From Gonocerus acuteangulatus (Eukaryota; Arthropoda; Insecta; Hemiptera; Coreidae): a DNA stretch of 64,000 nucleotides. Below are positions 10,831 through 22,715 of the stretch, piece after piece (the first letter of the stretch is position 1; every line of letters starts with the position of its first letter). Where the stretch lies: contig OX328125.1 of NCBI GenBank assembly GCA_946811695.1, forward strand, positions 101,046,533 through 101,110,532. The letters run 5' to 3'. The notes beneath the pieces were generated by a model, which was not told where the DNA came from, did not search any database, and worked only from the letters and a program-made list of their open reading frames with translations. The translations under genes were made by a program, and so were the position numbers.

Positions 10831-11390
10831 TTTCAAAGCACCGATCGCCACCTGGTGCCCGGCAGTGCGCCAGGCCAAGTTCCGGCCTAAGCACGCTGTA
10901 TGTATATTACAGGAGGTCTTAGAGCCGATTTTTACACTCTCATAACTTTCAAACAGTTAAAGATAAACTTATGAAATTTTACACAGGCTTTATACAAATT
11001 GATGTGAAGAAAATTCGAAAGTTTCATAATTCTACATTGAAACTTTTTTGAAATATAGGCGAAGGAAAATCGGAATTTACAGGACTCATTCATCAAAATT
11101 ATTAGGCACTTCCCGAAAACTAGAGACTTGAAGTTTTGCAGGACGATAGACATTAGGGAGTTGTTGATGACAATCATTGAAAAATCCTGAAAACGTTTGT
11201 TTGACTCCGTTCCCATTGGGAGTGCCCGTTTTTTACTTGTTATTCCTTCGGAACCCATCATCCCTTCCGAAACCCATCTTGTGCGGTATCAAATGAATCG
11301 TCTCGGTGAGGAGAAGCTAAAAACAAAAGGGATAAATCCGAGAATTCAGAAACTTACTAGACTAGATTCAGGAACTTACCGTATAGACCA
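10831..11390. other. unassigned
   Basis: Moderately GC-containing unique sequence. The minus frame at 10932-11261 has no recognisable domain and I do not support it as a gene. Confidence 0.4.
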
Positions 11391-11699
11391 AGAGCTGGCA
11401 ACACACTTTTCATGAAGTGTTTTATGCACCCTGAAATTTTGCTATAATGTACCTCTTAGGTAGATAAGAAGGTAAATATGTGTTTCCTGAACATACCTTG
11501 GAACACCAGGTACTGCTCATAGTGGAAAGGTGCAAAACAATATTGCCCAAAAGTAGAGTTTCATTCAGAAGTTGCCGTTTTTTTCCATATTATTAATGGC
11601 AAATTAAGGCAATTTTCAAATTAATAATAAATAAGGCAGGCAATTTTAAGGGGGTTAAAATGCTAATAATAAAAATAAAAAATAAAAAACGAACTACCT

Positions 11700-11762
<63 letters not shown>

Positions 11763-12532
11763 GGCGCATCTACATCTTGGTCATTAGCGCCGACATCCAG
11801 GGTGCAGCGAGGAATTTTATCAGCGAGCCGTGGGATGATAAAATTCCTGCCGGAGGTTGGGAATCGAACCCACCATCTCCCGCTTATGAATCCAAGGCGC
11901 TAGCCATTAGACCACGGGAGACCCCACCTAGTTTTTATTTTTAATATTAAATGAAGTGCTTTATTCACGCTGCGATTTAAACAGCGTCTTCAGTAAACAT
12001 ATTAGAAAATAATTACAAAAGGGCAGACACTTTTGTGGGGTATAATTATGAGGAGGAAACATAAAAATAAATGTTGAATATGATAGACTGCAATACACTG
12101 CGCGTAACCGTAAGAGTGAATGACAATACCGCGCAGTTGTGGTTATTCTCGCTCTCTCATTGGTTCTTGCTCATATGATCTCTTACAGCTGTTCGGTTTA
12201 AATGGCAGCGTGTATAAAACTCTCATTTAATACGAGAATAAAAACAATTATTATTATTATTTTTTTTTTACGTGTTATACCCCTTAAAAGTGCCTGCCAT
12301 ATTTATTAATCATTGTAAAATTGTCTTAATTTTACATTAAAGATAGTTGGCTTCTGATTAAAACTCTATTTGTCGGAAATATTGTTTTGCACCTTTCCCC
12401 TATGCGAAGTACCTGGTGTTACAAGGTATGTCCAGGAAACAGATACATACCTTCTTATCTACCTAAGAGGTATATTGTAGCAAAATTTCAAGGTGCATAC
12501 AACACTTCATGAAAAGTGCGATGCCAGCTCTC
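11391..12532. mobile_element. long terminal-inverted-repeat element (foldback/MITE)
   Basis: Positions 11391-11670 and 12285-12532 are imperfect inverted repeats of roughly 250 bp. AGAGCTGGCAACACACTTTT at the left corresponds to AAAAGTGCGATGCCAGCTCT at the right. Further shared blocks are TACCTCTTAGGTAGATAAGA and AAAGGTGCAAAACAATATTG. No coding region lies between them. A SINE-1 copy is inserted just inside the left arm. Superfamily cannot be assigned and no target duplication is visible. Confidence 0.75.
11702..11925 (-). mobile_element. SINE-1, full length, inserted in the long-TIR element
   Basis: Poly(T) of about 59 bases at the left is the reversed A-tail. The tRNA-like head in reverse (GAATCGAACCC B box; CTAGCCATTAGACCACGGGA) is at the right. 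The sequence ACCTAGTTTTT occurs on both sides (from 11696 and from 11926), consistent with a target-site duplication. Confidence 0.88.
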
Positions 12533-13576
12533 GGACTAGTAGACTTTTCCCTACGGCTCTGGAGGAGGTATACTCGCAAAAGTACCCGACAAACAGCTCG
12601 ACGAACTACCAAGCGTCATGTCCCCACGCCATCCTCCTCAAGCCAAACGTATTGATCCCCCCCCCCAAAAAAAACTGACGTTGAAAAAAAAACAGCTTGT
12701 GCCAAGGTTTAGACCCTAAATACCTTATTAAGAATCTAATGATACACTCTCATTTATTTGTGCATTTACAACTTGGCCAGTTTTCGTTAAATGATGACCG
12801 TTTTAATTTACATAGTGTTCATATAAACCCGATCAAAACTCAAGTTTATAATAACCCTGAATCTTTAAATGCAGAAATTTTATTCCGATCACTTAACGAA
12901 AGCATGCCAAGTTATTGGTTTACTAACATTTTTTTTTTATTTCTAACATGCCAAGTTAGAAATAAAAAAATAAGTGAGAGGGTATTACTAGGTTCTTGTC
13001 AAGGTAATAAGGGCCTAAAATGTGGCTCAATGCTATGATATAACTTTCGTAGGCAAAGTGTTTTCGGGAGGGGCCTGGAACTTGGCCTCTTTTTTTTAAA
13101 GTAGTTTTTTTTTGGGGGGGGGGGTGAATGTTTACAACTCTCACCGAAACATTGTAATGTTTACCTTAGAGTGACAAACTGCAATCAATTTTATAACTAA
13201 TGACTAATTATGAGCATCCGGAATGTGACTAACGATTGATGATTGATCTTCTATCGATGATTGATTTTCTACGTCTTTAGTGACTAATACTAACGACTAG
13301 TTAATTAAGGATTAAAAACAGATTTTGACTAATCACCAGTGAATAAACTTACACAGATTAATGATTAAAACTAAAAAAAAAAAAGACTAGATTTATGATT
13401 GGTGAATAAGTTCATCTAAATAATACATTTGATAATATTGAACTTGTGTAATTCCAACTTCTGTGGAAGTTGGCTACTGTCGATTTCCTGTGCACTGACG
13501 ACGGGTGTTCAGAATTTTCACGGAATATCAACAAAAGTTATTTCGTTTAGATCCTTCTGCTCACATTCAGGACCAC
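12533..13576. other. unassigned region with short degenerate repeats
   Basis: Positions 13150-13420 contain a loose GACTAATGACTAA-type repetition. Short open frames on both strands have no recognised domain. Positions 13515-13565 (ATTTCGTTTAGATCCTTCTG) recur at 50400-50430. Confidence 0.4.
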
Positions 13577-13960
13577 CTATATGCTATAGGTCCACCCGAA
13601 AAACCTATGTAAAGTGCTGTATGACATATACTCTTCTTTTTCGTACATGGTACCCGCGCATACGCGAGCACCATTGCGCATGCCAGTGGACACCTTTTTG
13701 GAATGTCTAGGTCCACCAAACAAATTTATGTAAAGTGCTGTATGACATATACTCTTCTTTTTCGTACATGGCCACCGCGCATGCGCGAACGCCAGCGGAC
13801 ACCTTCTTGTAACACTTTTTTTTTGTAACGCTAGGTCCACCGGGTAAACCTATGTAATGTACTCTATAACATACAGTCATCTTTTCGTACATGCCTACTC
13901 TACTCCGCATGCGCGAACGCCACTGCGCATGCGGGAACGCCAGCTGACACTTTTTTGTAA
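13577..13960. repeat. ~115-131-bp tandem module rich in GCGCATGCGCGAACGCC
   Basis: Three units, each with GGTCCACC, TATGTAAAGTGCTGTATGAC, a TTTTTCGTACATGG-type block and GCGCATGCGCGAACGCCAGC, repeat with spacings of about 131 and 114 bp. Single copies flank HINE-1 elements at 50650-50718 and 55650-55790. This is probably part of a larger unrecognised element family. Confidence 0.7.
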
Positions 13961-14057
13961 CGGGTTTTTCCAGGTTAGTCACCGCTAAAGGATATTTATG
14001 CTTAAAAAAATGTTCATTTCTAGTCAAAGCTTTCCACATGACACTAGAGATAAGAAC

Positions 14058-14249
14058 GGAACCGCGTTAAGATGACGCAGTTCCTGCGAGTCGGACTTTT
14101 TTATAAATATATACAAATTTGAACGACCGTTCTTTTCGTTATCTAAACGGGTTGTGTAACGTGACATTTTCTAGTCGGCACGGGATTGCGTCATGAGGTC
14201 AACCTCATAAGCGGGTTTCCTCTCCATGGAGGGAGGTAGGAACCGCGCT
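14058..14249. mobile_element. HINE-1 end fragments, tail plus inverted head
   Basis: Positions 14058-14096 (plus) are the HINE-1 3' terminus: GGAACCGCGTTAAGATGACG, hairpin and GGAC before TTTTTT. Positions 14110-14249 (minus) are a 5' end broken near the (TA)n tract, ending AACCGCGCT. The two pieces are therefore in opposite orientation and directly adjacent. Confidence 0.7.
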
Positions 14250-14796
14250 AAAAAGATCTATTATAATTCCAGAACATGTTTATCATATAAATGAATATAT
14301 GTTTACCTCTGAATATATTTTCCCGTCAAGAACTCTCTAATTTAATGATATTTGTACAAGGAAAGAGGATCTCTTTAAGCGGATTTCATCAGGAAATAGG
14401 ACCATGTTCCATTAGAGAAGTCTTCTCTCCTATCTCCATGTTTTGTTCTCAGGATCTGCAGAATTATTTATACCCCCTTCGCTGAGGTTTCTTGGCAGAA
14501 GTTTGGTTTGCAGGATATTAAAGAGTTTCCTTTGATAAAGCTGATTTCTCTAAAGATTTTAGTTTCAATTTCCTCCCAAATACATTCCAGCCCTGCAATA
14601 TTCCTCAGAACGAACAAAAAGCTCAAATTTCTTAGTATTCGTGGAGAATTTGCTTAACCCTGTGACGTCAACCTTCCTCGGCCTATCACATTCTACCAAC
14701 TATTCCTCATTCAAACGAACAAACATTAAACGAAAAAAAAATATTTAAGTTAAATCTCAACTTATGATATATTCTACAATATTAGATATTGTTTCA
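14250..14796. other. unassigned AT-rich spacer
   Basis: No shared repeat or convincing coding frame is visible. Confidence 0.4.
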
Positions 14797-15195
14797 TCTA
14801 CTATATATTTGTCAAATACCACTCACTCACTCACTCACTGACTCACTGACCTATCATCGCCCAGCCCAAACCACTCGACAGAAAAATTTGAAATTTTTCA
14901 TGGACACTCCCTGGAGAACGTAGACACTCGCTAAAAAGGATTTTTTGATATTTAAATTTTTATGTTTTTTTAGAGGGGTTTAAAGTTTTAGTTGGTTAGA
15001 GCAGGCAAGCCTTGGCATCATGCGTTGCTAGGAAGATAAAGAACAGCTATTACCGTACATTATCTATTATTATCTATAGTATTATTTATAATTTTAGCGC
15101 GGTTACTCCCTATCTCCAGCAATCCGGAAGTGCCGACTAGAAACTTTCACGTTTCAGACCCTATAGATCACGAAAATACAGGTGGCTAAAATTTG

Positions 15196-15240
<45 letters not shown>

Positions 15241-16708
15241 ATGTACATATGCTTGTCTGTTCGCACTCCTGACGGCTCAAAAATGGTCCGATTTTGATGA
15301 AATTTGGCACAAAAATTTGTCTTCTAATTTGAAAGGTCAAGTTCGTTAACCAGCAGAATCCGCCCACTAGAAGATAGTGTTTGGGGCGAAATTCGCGCAA
15401 AAAAAATCGTAACGCTTACGTTTCTGAGTTTATATGCTTGCAGGTTCTTGTTTTATAGGTTTGTTAACATAAGAAAACGAATGAAACCATTTTTAAGGCG
15501 ATATCTGTAACCGTTTCTGAGGAAATGTTTTTGTAAGTCATTATTTTTTTGTGAGTACTTAGAATCGCGGGATTCAATTAAAATATTTTCTACATCTTGG
15601 AAATTAATCCCAACTAAGATGATTAAATTTTGGTTATATTTGAAGTTAAGGAAGTATGCGAAAAAAATATTTTATTAATAGACGTGAAAAGTTTTCGGAT
15701 CTCCATACATTTTTCGTAAATATCTCGATAACGGTTGGGAAATCGTGGAAAGTGACCATTCGAATGCTTACTAAATTCTCTACAAAAAATGTTCTGAAGC
15801 AATATTCGATGGGACAACGTCAATGAGAGATATAAGCGCTTAAAACTTAAAAAATGTTTATTTTGTTGTTTAGAAATGGTTTTTCGCTTTCTTTATCTCA
15901 CTTTTTAATTGGTTGTTTCTAGTTTTAAATTACATTTATCAGTAAAATTAGTATTGTAGTAAAATAAGCTAACAAACGGTGAAAGGTATTGCTAATAAGT
16001 TTGGAGTGGCTATGGTAATCATGATGGCAGTGGCTGTCAGTTTCCTGTGATTTGTGATGCTAATCTATTCCATTTCTTCAAGATGTACGTAACCGCGCTA
16101 AGATGACGCAGTTCCTGCGAGTCGGACTTTTTCATAATGGTTATGGGTTTGTAACTTGAAACCAATAAACGATTTATAATTGAGGTTAATTTAAACTATG
16201 ATGGCAGTCTTTGAATTACTAGAAATAAACTGTCGTTCATAGAGTTTACGCTATGAGGGACAAAATCACCATTTTTATAGCGGTTCATTTCAACTTGTCC
16301 CCCATAGAGTTGACGCAATACCTGGTGATGGTCCATCCGAGGTAATAATATCCCGAACCCTTGCACAGCCTCCTCACCCATCAGCATCCCCAGTAAGAAC
16401 ACTTCTCGATAATGCTCGCAAATATAATGGGTGTTTCAAAGTGACGTCTGAGAAATATAAATTTTAACGTACATTTATTATTTACAACGTAATTTAACCT
16501 GTATTGGTTACACTGCTGCTACTGGTAACCTATAAATAACGGTTTATGCTCTGATTACTTTTCAATTGATGCCAAACATATAGTTTGGCGGGAACCATTC
16601 TATAATAAATTGGAAAAAATTATATAGTAGCGTTAATTTTGATGATACATTATATAACGCAATAAAAAAAAACTACTTATCTGCCGTGACGAAGCACAGG
16701 CATTCAGT
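14797..16708 (+). mobile_element. HelC Helitron, interrupted by HINE-1
   Basis: It begins TCTACTATATATTTGTCAAA after A, then (CACT)n and ATCGCCCAGCCCAAACCACT. The distal part carries GTTGACGCAATACCTGGTGA and CCGAACCCTTGCACAGCCTC. The 3' side has CTGCCGTGACGAAGCACAGG and a decayed terminus (CATTCAGTATTA instead of TATTCAGCTGGT). The HINE-1 copy at 15096-16127 is nested inside. Without it the Helitron is about 880 bp and non-coding. Confidence 0.8.
15096..16127 (+). mobile_element. HINE-1, full-length Helentron-like element
   Basis: It starts AGCGCGGTTACTCCC after TTTT. AATCCGGAAGTGCCGACTAG, a (TA)n(TG)n tract at 15198-15240, GTCTGTTCGC and TCCGATTTTGATGAAATTTG follow. Near the end is AACCGCGCT, inverse of the start, then a hairpin (CGCAGTTCCTGCG) and GTCGGAC before TTTTT. 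The target is a T-run inside HelC. It is one of two copies with both ends intact and no internal insertion (the other is 54778-55642). Confidence 0.8.
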
Positions 16709-17111
16709 ATTATATATTCTTCTAAATTGATCAATATATGTTTATTAATTAGTTTCACGACTTAGATGATCCATGCCATAAGTTCTTCTCATGTGGAGGT
16801 TAAAATTTATTTATTTTAGTTTTCACCGACAGGTGATAAAACGAGGGGGCGCTAAAATTGAAATATTATGAAAAATCTAATACAAACCCAAAATTCTTTT
16901 GGACCGATTTGCTTACTCCGCCGAGGCGGTAAGCAAGCTTTATCTTAAGCCCACCAAATATCCCCCCCCCAAATATATATTAAATACATTTTTAAAAATA
17001 GCGTACTATTGGTTTAATACAATGCTGTCGCACCAATCAGATTGGTATAATTCTTACTTCACAGCTGTATTATTAGCTGGGCAAGATGTCTACATTACGG
17101 CCGAAGACCAG
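16709..17111. other. unassigned
   Basis: AT-rich with a short C-run. No gene or shared repeat is recognised. Confidence 0.4.
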
Positions 17112-17283
17112 GCGTCTGAGACTACTAAAGCGTGAGCACTCCTAAGGTTGCAGGTTCGATTCCTACTAGGTCTGATTGGTTTTCTTCCTGAAAAAAAGGA
17201 AAGGCATCAGCCCTTTCCTGGCTAGAAAAGAGTATTATCCTATAAATAACCCCTCCTAAAATTCGTTATCAATAAAAAAAAAA
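17112..17283 (+). mobile_element. SINE-3, partial tRNA-headed SINE
   Basis: A tRNA 3'-half-like segment with B box GGTTCGATTCC (about 17153) is followed by a body containing CAGCCCTTTCCTGGCTAGAA. It ends in AATAAAAAAAAAA. The sequence is unlike SINE-1 and SINE-2. The A-box half is weak, so the copy may be truncated. Confidence 0.55.
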
Positions 17284-17449
17284 CACAAACAGTGGTAACC
17301 AAATAAACAATAATGGTGGTCTATATAATTTCGTTGCAATACAACACAAATGTCGGGCATTTGGCGATTTGCTTTAGAACGAATTCAGAATTTCTAAATC
17401 TTTATTTATGAAAAAAAAAAAAAAAAAAAACCTTTTCGGATTAGGTGTT

Positions 17450-17986
17450 AAGAACCGATCTTCATTTTGTGTTCTAGGTTCTAGATGTTAGACATTCATC
17501 CAAACTCAGATATTCCAATTTCAGTTACGTTTGGAGATAAAGAAGTATTAGAAAAAAAAAGCTATTATTGACAGACATTGTTAATTTTAGAGTTTTCATA
17601 TATTTTTTTAAATATGTTGTGGTAACAATTCGAAAACTCTTCTAAAAACTGTTCTAAAGTAATTTTCGATTGGGCGATCTTAGGCGGAGAAAAAAGGCCC
17701 TACAACTGGGAATGTGTTGGTTTTGTAGCTTTGACCGTTTTGTTTTTCTTTGTGTTTTGTTGCTTATTGTTTTTGTAATTGCAAGAACAGTAATATGAGA
17801 AAACAGTTTAGTTGTCGTGACTGGTGTTTTGAGCACGAAATCTCGAATTTCTTCAAGCTTTACCTGAGCAAGGTATTTAAATTTTTCACAAAATATTAAC
17901 TATATCCATTCTACCTTTCAAAATGTTACTAGGAATAAAAATATCATGGAAACGCGCCATAATGACGCAGCTCCTACGAGTCGGAC
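17450..17986 (+). mobile_element. HINE-1 copy, 5' truncated
   Basis: The interior (AATTTTCGATTGGGCGATCT and neighbours) matches other HINE-1 copies. The 3' end has AAACGCGCCATAATGACGCA, hairpin CTCCTACGAG and TCGGAC before TTTT. The 5' repeat and (TA)n tract are missing. Confidence 0.6.
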
Positions 17987-17990
17987 TTTT

Positions 17991-18690
17991 AACTATTATG
18001 GACTTATGCCGACGCACTCTTGTCAAGCACTCTTTTCTGCTGTCCATTCCCGTGGTACCCGCCCCCGTCCCTCCGATCTCTATCCTCCCACTCATAAGAC
18101 AGCCTTCTTCGACCGTTCCTTCATCTCCCGAGCCTCCTCCTTCTGGAACTCTATCCCTCTTTCCATTCGACACTCTCCTTCCTTACCTGTCTTTAAATCC
18201 CGCCTCTTTGCTTTTCTCCTATCCTCCCAGGAAGACGCTTCTTAAAATTTCACCACCAGGAAGACCTGATTACCTTTGTAAATTATATTGCTGTTTTTTT
18301 CTCGTGTTTATGCATTTTCCTAGTTTATATCTTTTTATAGCCCCCATTCCTTTAATATTTATTCAACTTTTTAATATTTATTTGTTTATTTAAACTCTTT
18401 AATTTTATTCCCATCCCCCTCTGAACATTGTATCATCATTGCCCCATTCCAATGAATGTACATATTTACTTATATTTCATTTTATTATTTAAGGCTTCAC
18501 ATATAATATTTGTATTAGTTGCTTTTTTTGTTTTGTTCTTTTATACTTTTGTTTTTCATTATTCATATTTATATTTTTAGGTTAAATTTCTTTATTGTTT
18601 ATTTTGTACTTATTTTTATTCTTATGGGACGAAGTCCCAGAATAAAGTTTTTTTTTCAATCATTCATTCATTCATTCAAAAGCTCAACTG
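17991..18690 (+). mobile_element. L2/CR1-like non-LTR 3' end
   Basis: The frame 17998-18245 encodes the end of a reverse transcriptase polyprotein: THKTAFFDRSFISRASSFWN, then SIPLSIRHSPSLPVFKSRLF, stopping at 18243. That is the usual C-terminal block of L2/CR1/jockey-type RTs (rFW/LWNSLP...SP.l..FKSrl). A pyrimidine-rich 3' UTR, a small hairpin GGGACGAAGTCCC and an (ATTC)n tail follow, like the short tandem 3' tails of CR1/L2 elements. All upstream domains are missing. Confidence 0.75.
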
Positions 18691-19051
18691 TCGAAGATCT
18701 CTTCTGAATTTGTATGTTTCTAGCTGTTAAAGTTAAGAAGAAATTGGTGAGGTTTTTGTTGCGGGTCGGAACACTATTCGTGCTGTTGGTAATGTAGTTG
18801 CCCTTCCGAGTATTACTCGAGGAAGATAAAGGAAAATATGAATTTCCCCGAATACAGCCTCCTTTATTTCCCGGGACAGGGTATCATAACCAATTCAACA
18901 TGAAAGTGAGCGGGCCCTCCTGGCTGAACGAGCAGCATAAATGGAAATGCCCCTGTGTATATCGCCCCTATCTGCCCCTGTTTTGATTCGGAATATTGTT
19001 CTCCTTTCGGGAAGATGGCCCGGTGGGTTTTGTTTAATGTTTACAATTTAG
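18691..19051. other. unique sequence, possibly intronic
   Basis: The frame 18798-18983 (plus) is open but has no recognised domain. The segment ends in a pyrimidine-rich stretch and TTTAG at a candidate splice acceptor (19051). Confidence 0.3.
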
Positions 19052-19155
19052 GATTCAACAAAAAGTACAGAACTCATAACTAGAATAGACCAAATGAATG
19101 CTGCCTATGAAGACATTGATGACTTCGTCTATTCATTCCGTGAATATCCTCATCC
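19052..19155 (+). CDS. candidate internal exon, unknown protein
   Basis: After TTTACAATTTAG the frame reads DSTKSTELITRIDQMNAAYE and then DIDDFVYSFREYPHP. Composition is protein-like (acidic and aromatic, low in repeats), unlike the surrounding DNA. A donor-like CC/GTTAGT follows at 19156. The 104-bp length fits an exon in an arthropod gene whose next intron would contain the 20-bp minisatellite. I do not recognise the protein. It could be chance or part of an unrecognised mobile element. Confidence 0.3.
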
Positions 19156-19164
19156 GTTAGTACA

Positions 19165-20440
19165 TGCGTTCATTATACCATTCGATTCTTCGTCAATTCA
19201 TTCATCCGCCGTACATCAGTACGTCAAGTAGTCATTCATCCAATCATTCGTCTTTTTCCCTTCCATTGGACTACCTGTACATCAATTCAACCACCGTTCC
19301 ATCCTTTCATCCACCGTTCCATCCTTTCATCCAACGTTCCATCAATTCATCCAACTTTACATCAATTCATCCACCGTTCCATCAATACATCCAACGTTAC
19401 ATCAATTCAACTACCGTTCCATCCGTTCATCCACTGCGCCATCCTTTCATCCACCGTGCCATCCTTACATCCACTGTTCCATCAATTCATCCATCGTTAC
19501 ATCAATTCATCCGCCGTTCCACCAATACATCCAACGTTACATCAATTCAACCACCGATCCAGCCGTTCATCCACTGCACCATCCTTTCATCCACCGTGCC
19601 ATCCTTACATCCACCGTTCCATCAATTCATCCATCGTTACATCAATTCATCCGCCGTTCCACCAATACATCCAACGTTACATCAATTCATCCACCGTTCC
19701 ATCAATACATCCAACGTTACATCAATTCAACTACCGTTCCATCCGTTCATCCACTGCGCCATCCTTTCATCCACCGTGCCATCCTTACATCCACTGTTCC
19801 ATCAATTCATCCATCGTTACATCAATTCATCCGCCGTTCCACCAATACATCCAACGTTACATCAATTCAACCACCGATCCAGCCGTTCATCCACTGCACC
19901 ATCCTTTCATCCACCGTGCCATCCTTACATCCACCGTTCCATCAATTCATCCAACGTTACATCAATTCAACCACCGTTCCATCCGTTCATCCAATGCGCC
20001 ATCCTTTCATCCACCGAGCCATCCTTACATCCACAGTTCCATCAATACATCCAACGTTACATCAATTGAACCACCGTCCCATCCGTTAATCCACTGTGCC
20101 ATCCTTTCATCCACCGTGACATCCTTACATCCACCGTTCCATCAATTCGTCACATCAATTCAACCACCGATCCATTCTTTCATCCAACGTTCCATCCTTT
20201 CATCAATCGTTCCATCCTTTCATCCACCGTTCCATCTTTTCATCCACCATTCCCTCAATTCAACCACCGTTCCATCAATTCAACCAATGTTCCCTCAATT
20301 CAACCACCATTCCATCAATTCAACCATCGTTCCATCAATTCAACCACCGTTCCATCCTTTCATCCACCATTTCATCCATCCGCCCATCGGCACGTCCATT
20401 AATATATTGTCCATCCATTCGTCTTTTCGACCATTCGTTC
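19165..20440. repeat. 20-bp minisatellite with higher-order repeats
   Basis: About 60 units of a ~20-bp motif (CCATCAATTCATCCACCGTT type). Variants such as CCATCCTTTCATCCACCGTG are arranged in longer blocks repeated around 19440, 19570, 19740 and 19870. His-Pro-rich frames such as 19164-20069 are produced because three units make 60 bp. Confidence 0.9.
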
Positions 20441-21169
20441 TTTTGGCTATTCTTTTCATTTTTTTTTTCACCCTTTCGTATTTTCGTCCAAGCATTTGTC
20501 TTATTGTCCATTCATTTTCCTTTCCATTCTAGCTTCCTCTGCTTCTTTTTCGATTACGTTTGAATTTAAAGATTTCCCTGCTATTCCCCCTTTTATGATT
20601 ACTGTCTTCCCCTAGAGCGAGACAACTATTAGAAGTAGTAGTAGTAGCTGCAGAATTCCTGAAAACTTTGAAAACCATTCTTTCCAACGGCATATCATAA
20701 AGCCATGATGTTCGTCGGTCGATGACCAGGGCTAAAAAAGAAAAGCCTTTTCTTCCAGTCCTTCGTAGCGAATTTATCCGTTCCGGTACACGCTTTGTTT
20801 ACTAGAAACCAGTCCTAATTGCTGCGAGTGTATTGCCAAGCTTTGACTCCAGGGACGGGGGAACACTACACCAGCTCGCTCTAGTGGCCACTCCAACAAC
20901 AATTTACTACCTTTTCGCCCCTTTGAAACCGGAGAGCTTAATGGCCGACACCTAAAACAGGGATTTTTTGGTCTTAGTGAGGGGGGTTTAATTAACTCGA
21001 GAAATAATGATAAAGTAGAATTCATTCCAGCATAAAGTGGCCATCTGAAATGCCCATTTTTTTTTCTACCGAATAAATTTCATACCGCAAGATAAGTATG
21101 AGTCTATCATACATCTAATAATTGCATCGCATATATTTGTGAACAGCTTTCTTCAATAAGTATATTAAG
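20441..21169. other. unassigned spacer
   Basis: Unique sequence between two minisatellites. There is no recognised gene. The minus frame 20774-21025 shows no domain. Confidence 0.4.
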
Positions 21170-22230
21170 AAATAAACTGAATATACTATATATATCAATA
21201 AATTGCATATACTATAAATCAATAAAGTGCATATACTATATATTAATAAAGCGCATATTCTATATATCAATGAAGTTTATATACTATATAGCAATAAAGT
21301 ACATATACTATATGTCAGTAAAGTGCATATACTATATATTAATAAAGTCCATATACATACTATATATCAATAAAGTCTATATTCTATATAGCAATAAAGT
21401 GCATATACTATATGTCAGTAAAGTGCATATACTACAAATCAATAAAGCGCATATACTATATATTAATAAAGTGCATATACTATATATCAATAAACTGAAT
21501 ATACTATATATCTATAAAGTGCATATACTATATATCAATAAACTGAATATACTATATATCAATAAAGTGCATATACTATATATCAATAAACTGAATATAC
21601 TATATATCTATAAAGTGCATATACTATATATCAATAAACTGAATATACTATATATCAATAAAGTGCATATACTATATATCAATAAACTGAATATACTATA
21701 TATCAATAAAGTCTATATTCTATATAGCAATAAAGTGCATATACTATATGTCAGTAAAGTGCATATACTACAAATCAATAAAGCGCATATACTATATATT
21801 AATAAAGCGCATATACTATATATCAATAAACTGAATATACTATATATCTATAAAGTGCATATACTATATATCAATAAACTGAATATACTATATATCAATA
21901 AAGTGCATATACTATATATCAATAAACTGAATATACCATATATCTATAAAGTGCATATACTATATATCAATAAACTGAACATACTATATATCTATAAAGT
22001 GCATATACTACATATCAATAAAGTGCATATACTATATATCAATAAACTGATATACTATGTATCAATAAAGTGCATATACATACTATATATCAATAAAGTG
22101 CGTTTACTATATATCAATATACTGAATATACTATATATCAACAAAGTGCACATACATAATATATATCAATAAAGTGCATTTACTATATGTCAATAAACTG
22201 AATATACTATATATCAATAAACTGAATATA
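21170..22230. repeat. 24-bp AT-rich minisatellite
   Basis: About 44 copies of a 24-bp unit (CATATACTATATATCAATAA core) fall in two alternating types, AAAGTG- and AAACTG-headed. Homogeneous stretches in the middle indicate recent unequal exchange. The 300-residue frame at 21270 (repeating HILYINKV and NILYINKL) is an artefact of the 24-bp period. Confidence 0.9.
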
Positions 22231-22676
22231 GACCAGGATAGGTAGAAAGATTAAGAGCAGAGCACTGTATATTTACTACAGGTACATAGGAATTTGAGAG
22301 AAAATAACCAAATATTAATATAAAATTCCAGACTTACAATTACATAAATAAATCTAGAAATAATAATGTACAGAAAAAAATGTATTCATTTATTTTATTT
22401 ACAAGAGATTCGCATAAAAAAGTGATCATCTCTGAATATATAATTAATTAAAAATTTGTTGATTAGAATCTGTTTAAAAAATTGAACGTAAAAACGTAAA
22501 AATTGGAATTGAATCAGTATGGTTTTTCGTTATTTGGGTATTCAGGAACGATTGATTCAGTTGAAACTTGTTCCAGACTTTTGAAATTTATCTAATGTTA
22601 CATATTTAAAATTAGCGAATAAGGCGGAAGGTCAATAAAATTACGCCACACACTTTTTATTTCTCTTCCCTACATG
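22231..22676. other. AT-rich spacer
   Basis: No recognised repeat or coding frame. Confidence 0.45.
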
Positions 22677-22703
22677 TTTCGCACCATTTTGGCGCCTCTT
22701 CAG
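22677..22703 (-). ncRNA. hammerhead-like motif
   Basis: The minus strand reads CTGAAGA, then GGCGCCAAAATGGTGC, then GAAAC. GCGCC/GGTGC can pair as stem II (5 bp with one G-U), with one extra G. CTGAAGA fits CUGANGA. The jockey element at 22716 was inserted beside it and shares its target duplication with this flank. This is a candidate fossil of a ribozyme-bearing element. Confidence 0.3.
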
Positions 22704-22715
22704 GGGAATATACTT

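Noticed and set aside
17946..18245. 99-residue frame as a cellular protein
   Set aside because: Its first part is the HINE-1 3' hairpin region and its last part the C-terminus of an L2/CR1-like RT.
19164..20532. His/Pro/Ser-rich frames of 301 and 358 residues
   Set aside because: By-product of the 20-bp minisatellite, with two overlapping frames both open.
21270..22172. 300-residue frame of repeating Ile/Leu/Tyr/Asn/Lys
   Set aside because: Produced by the 24-bp AT-rich tandem repeat; no non-repetitive flank belongs to it.
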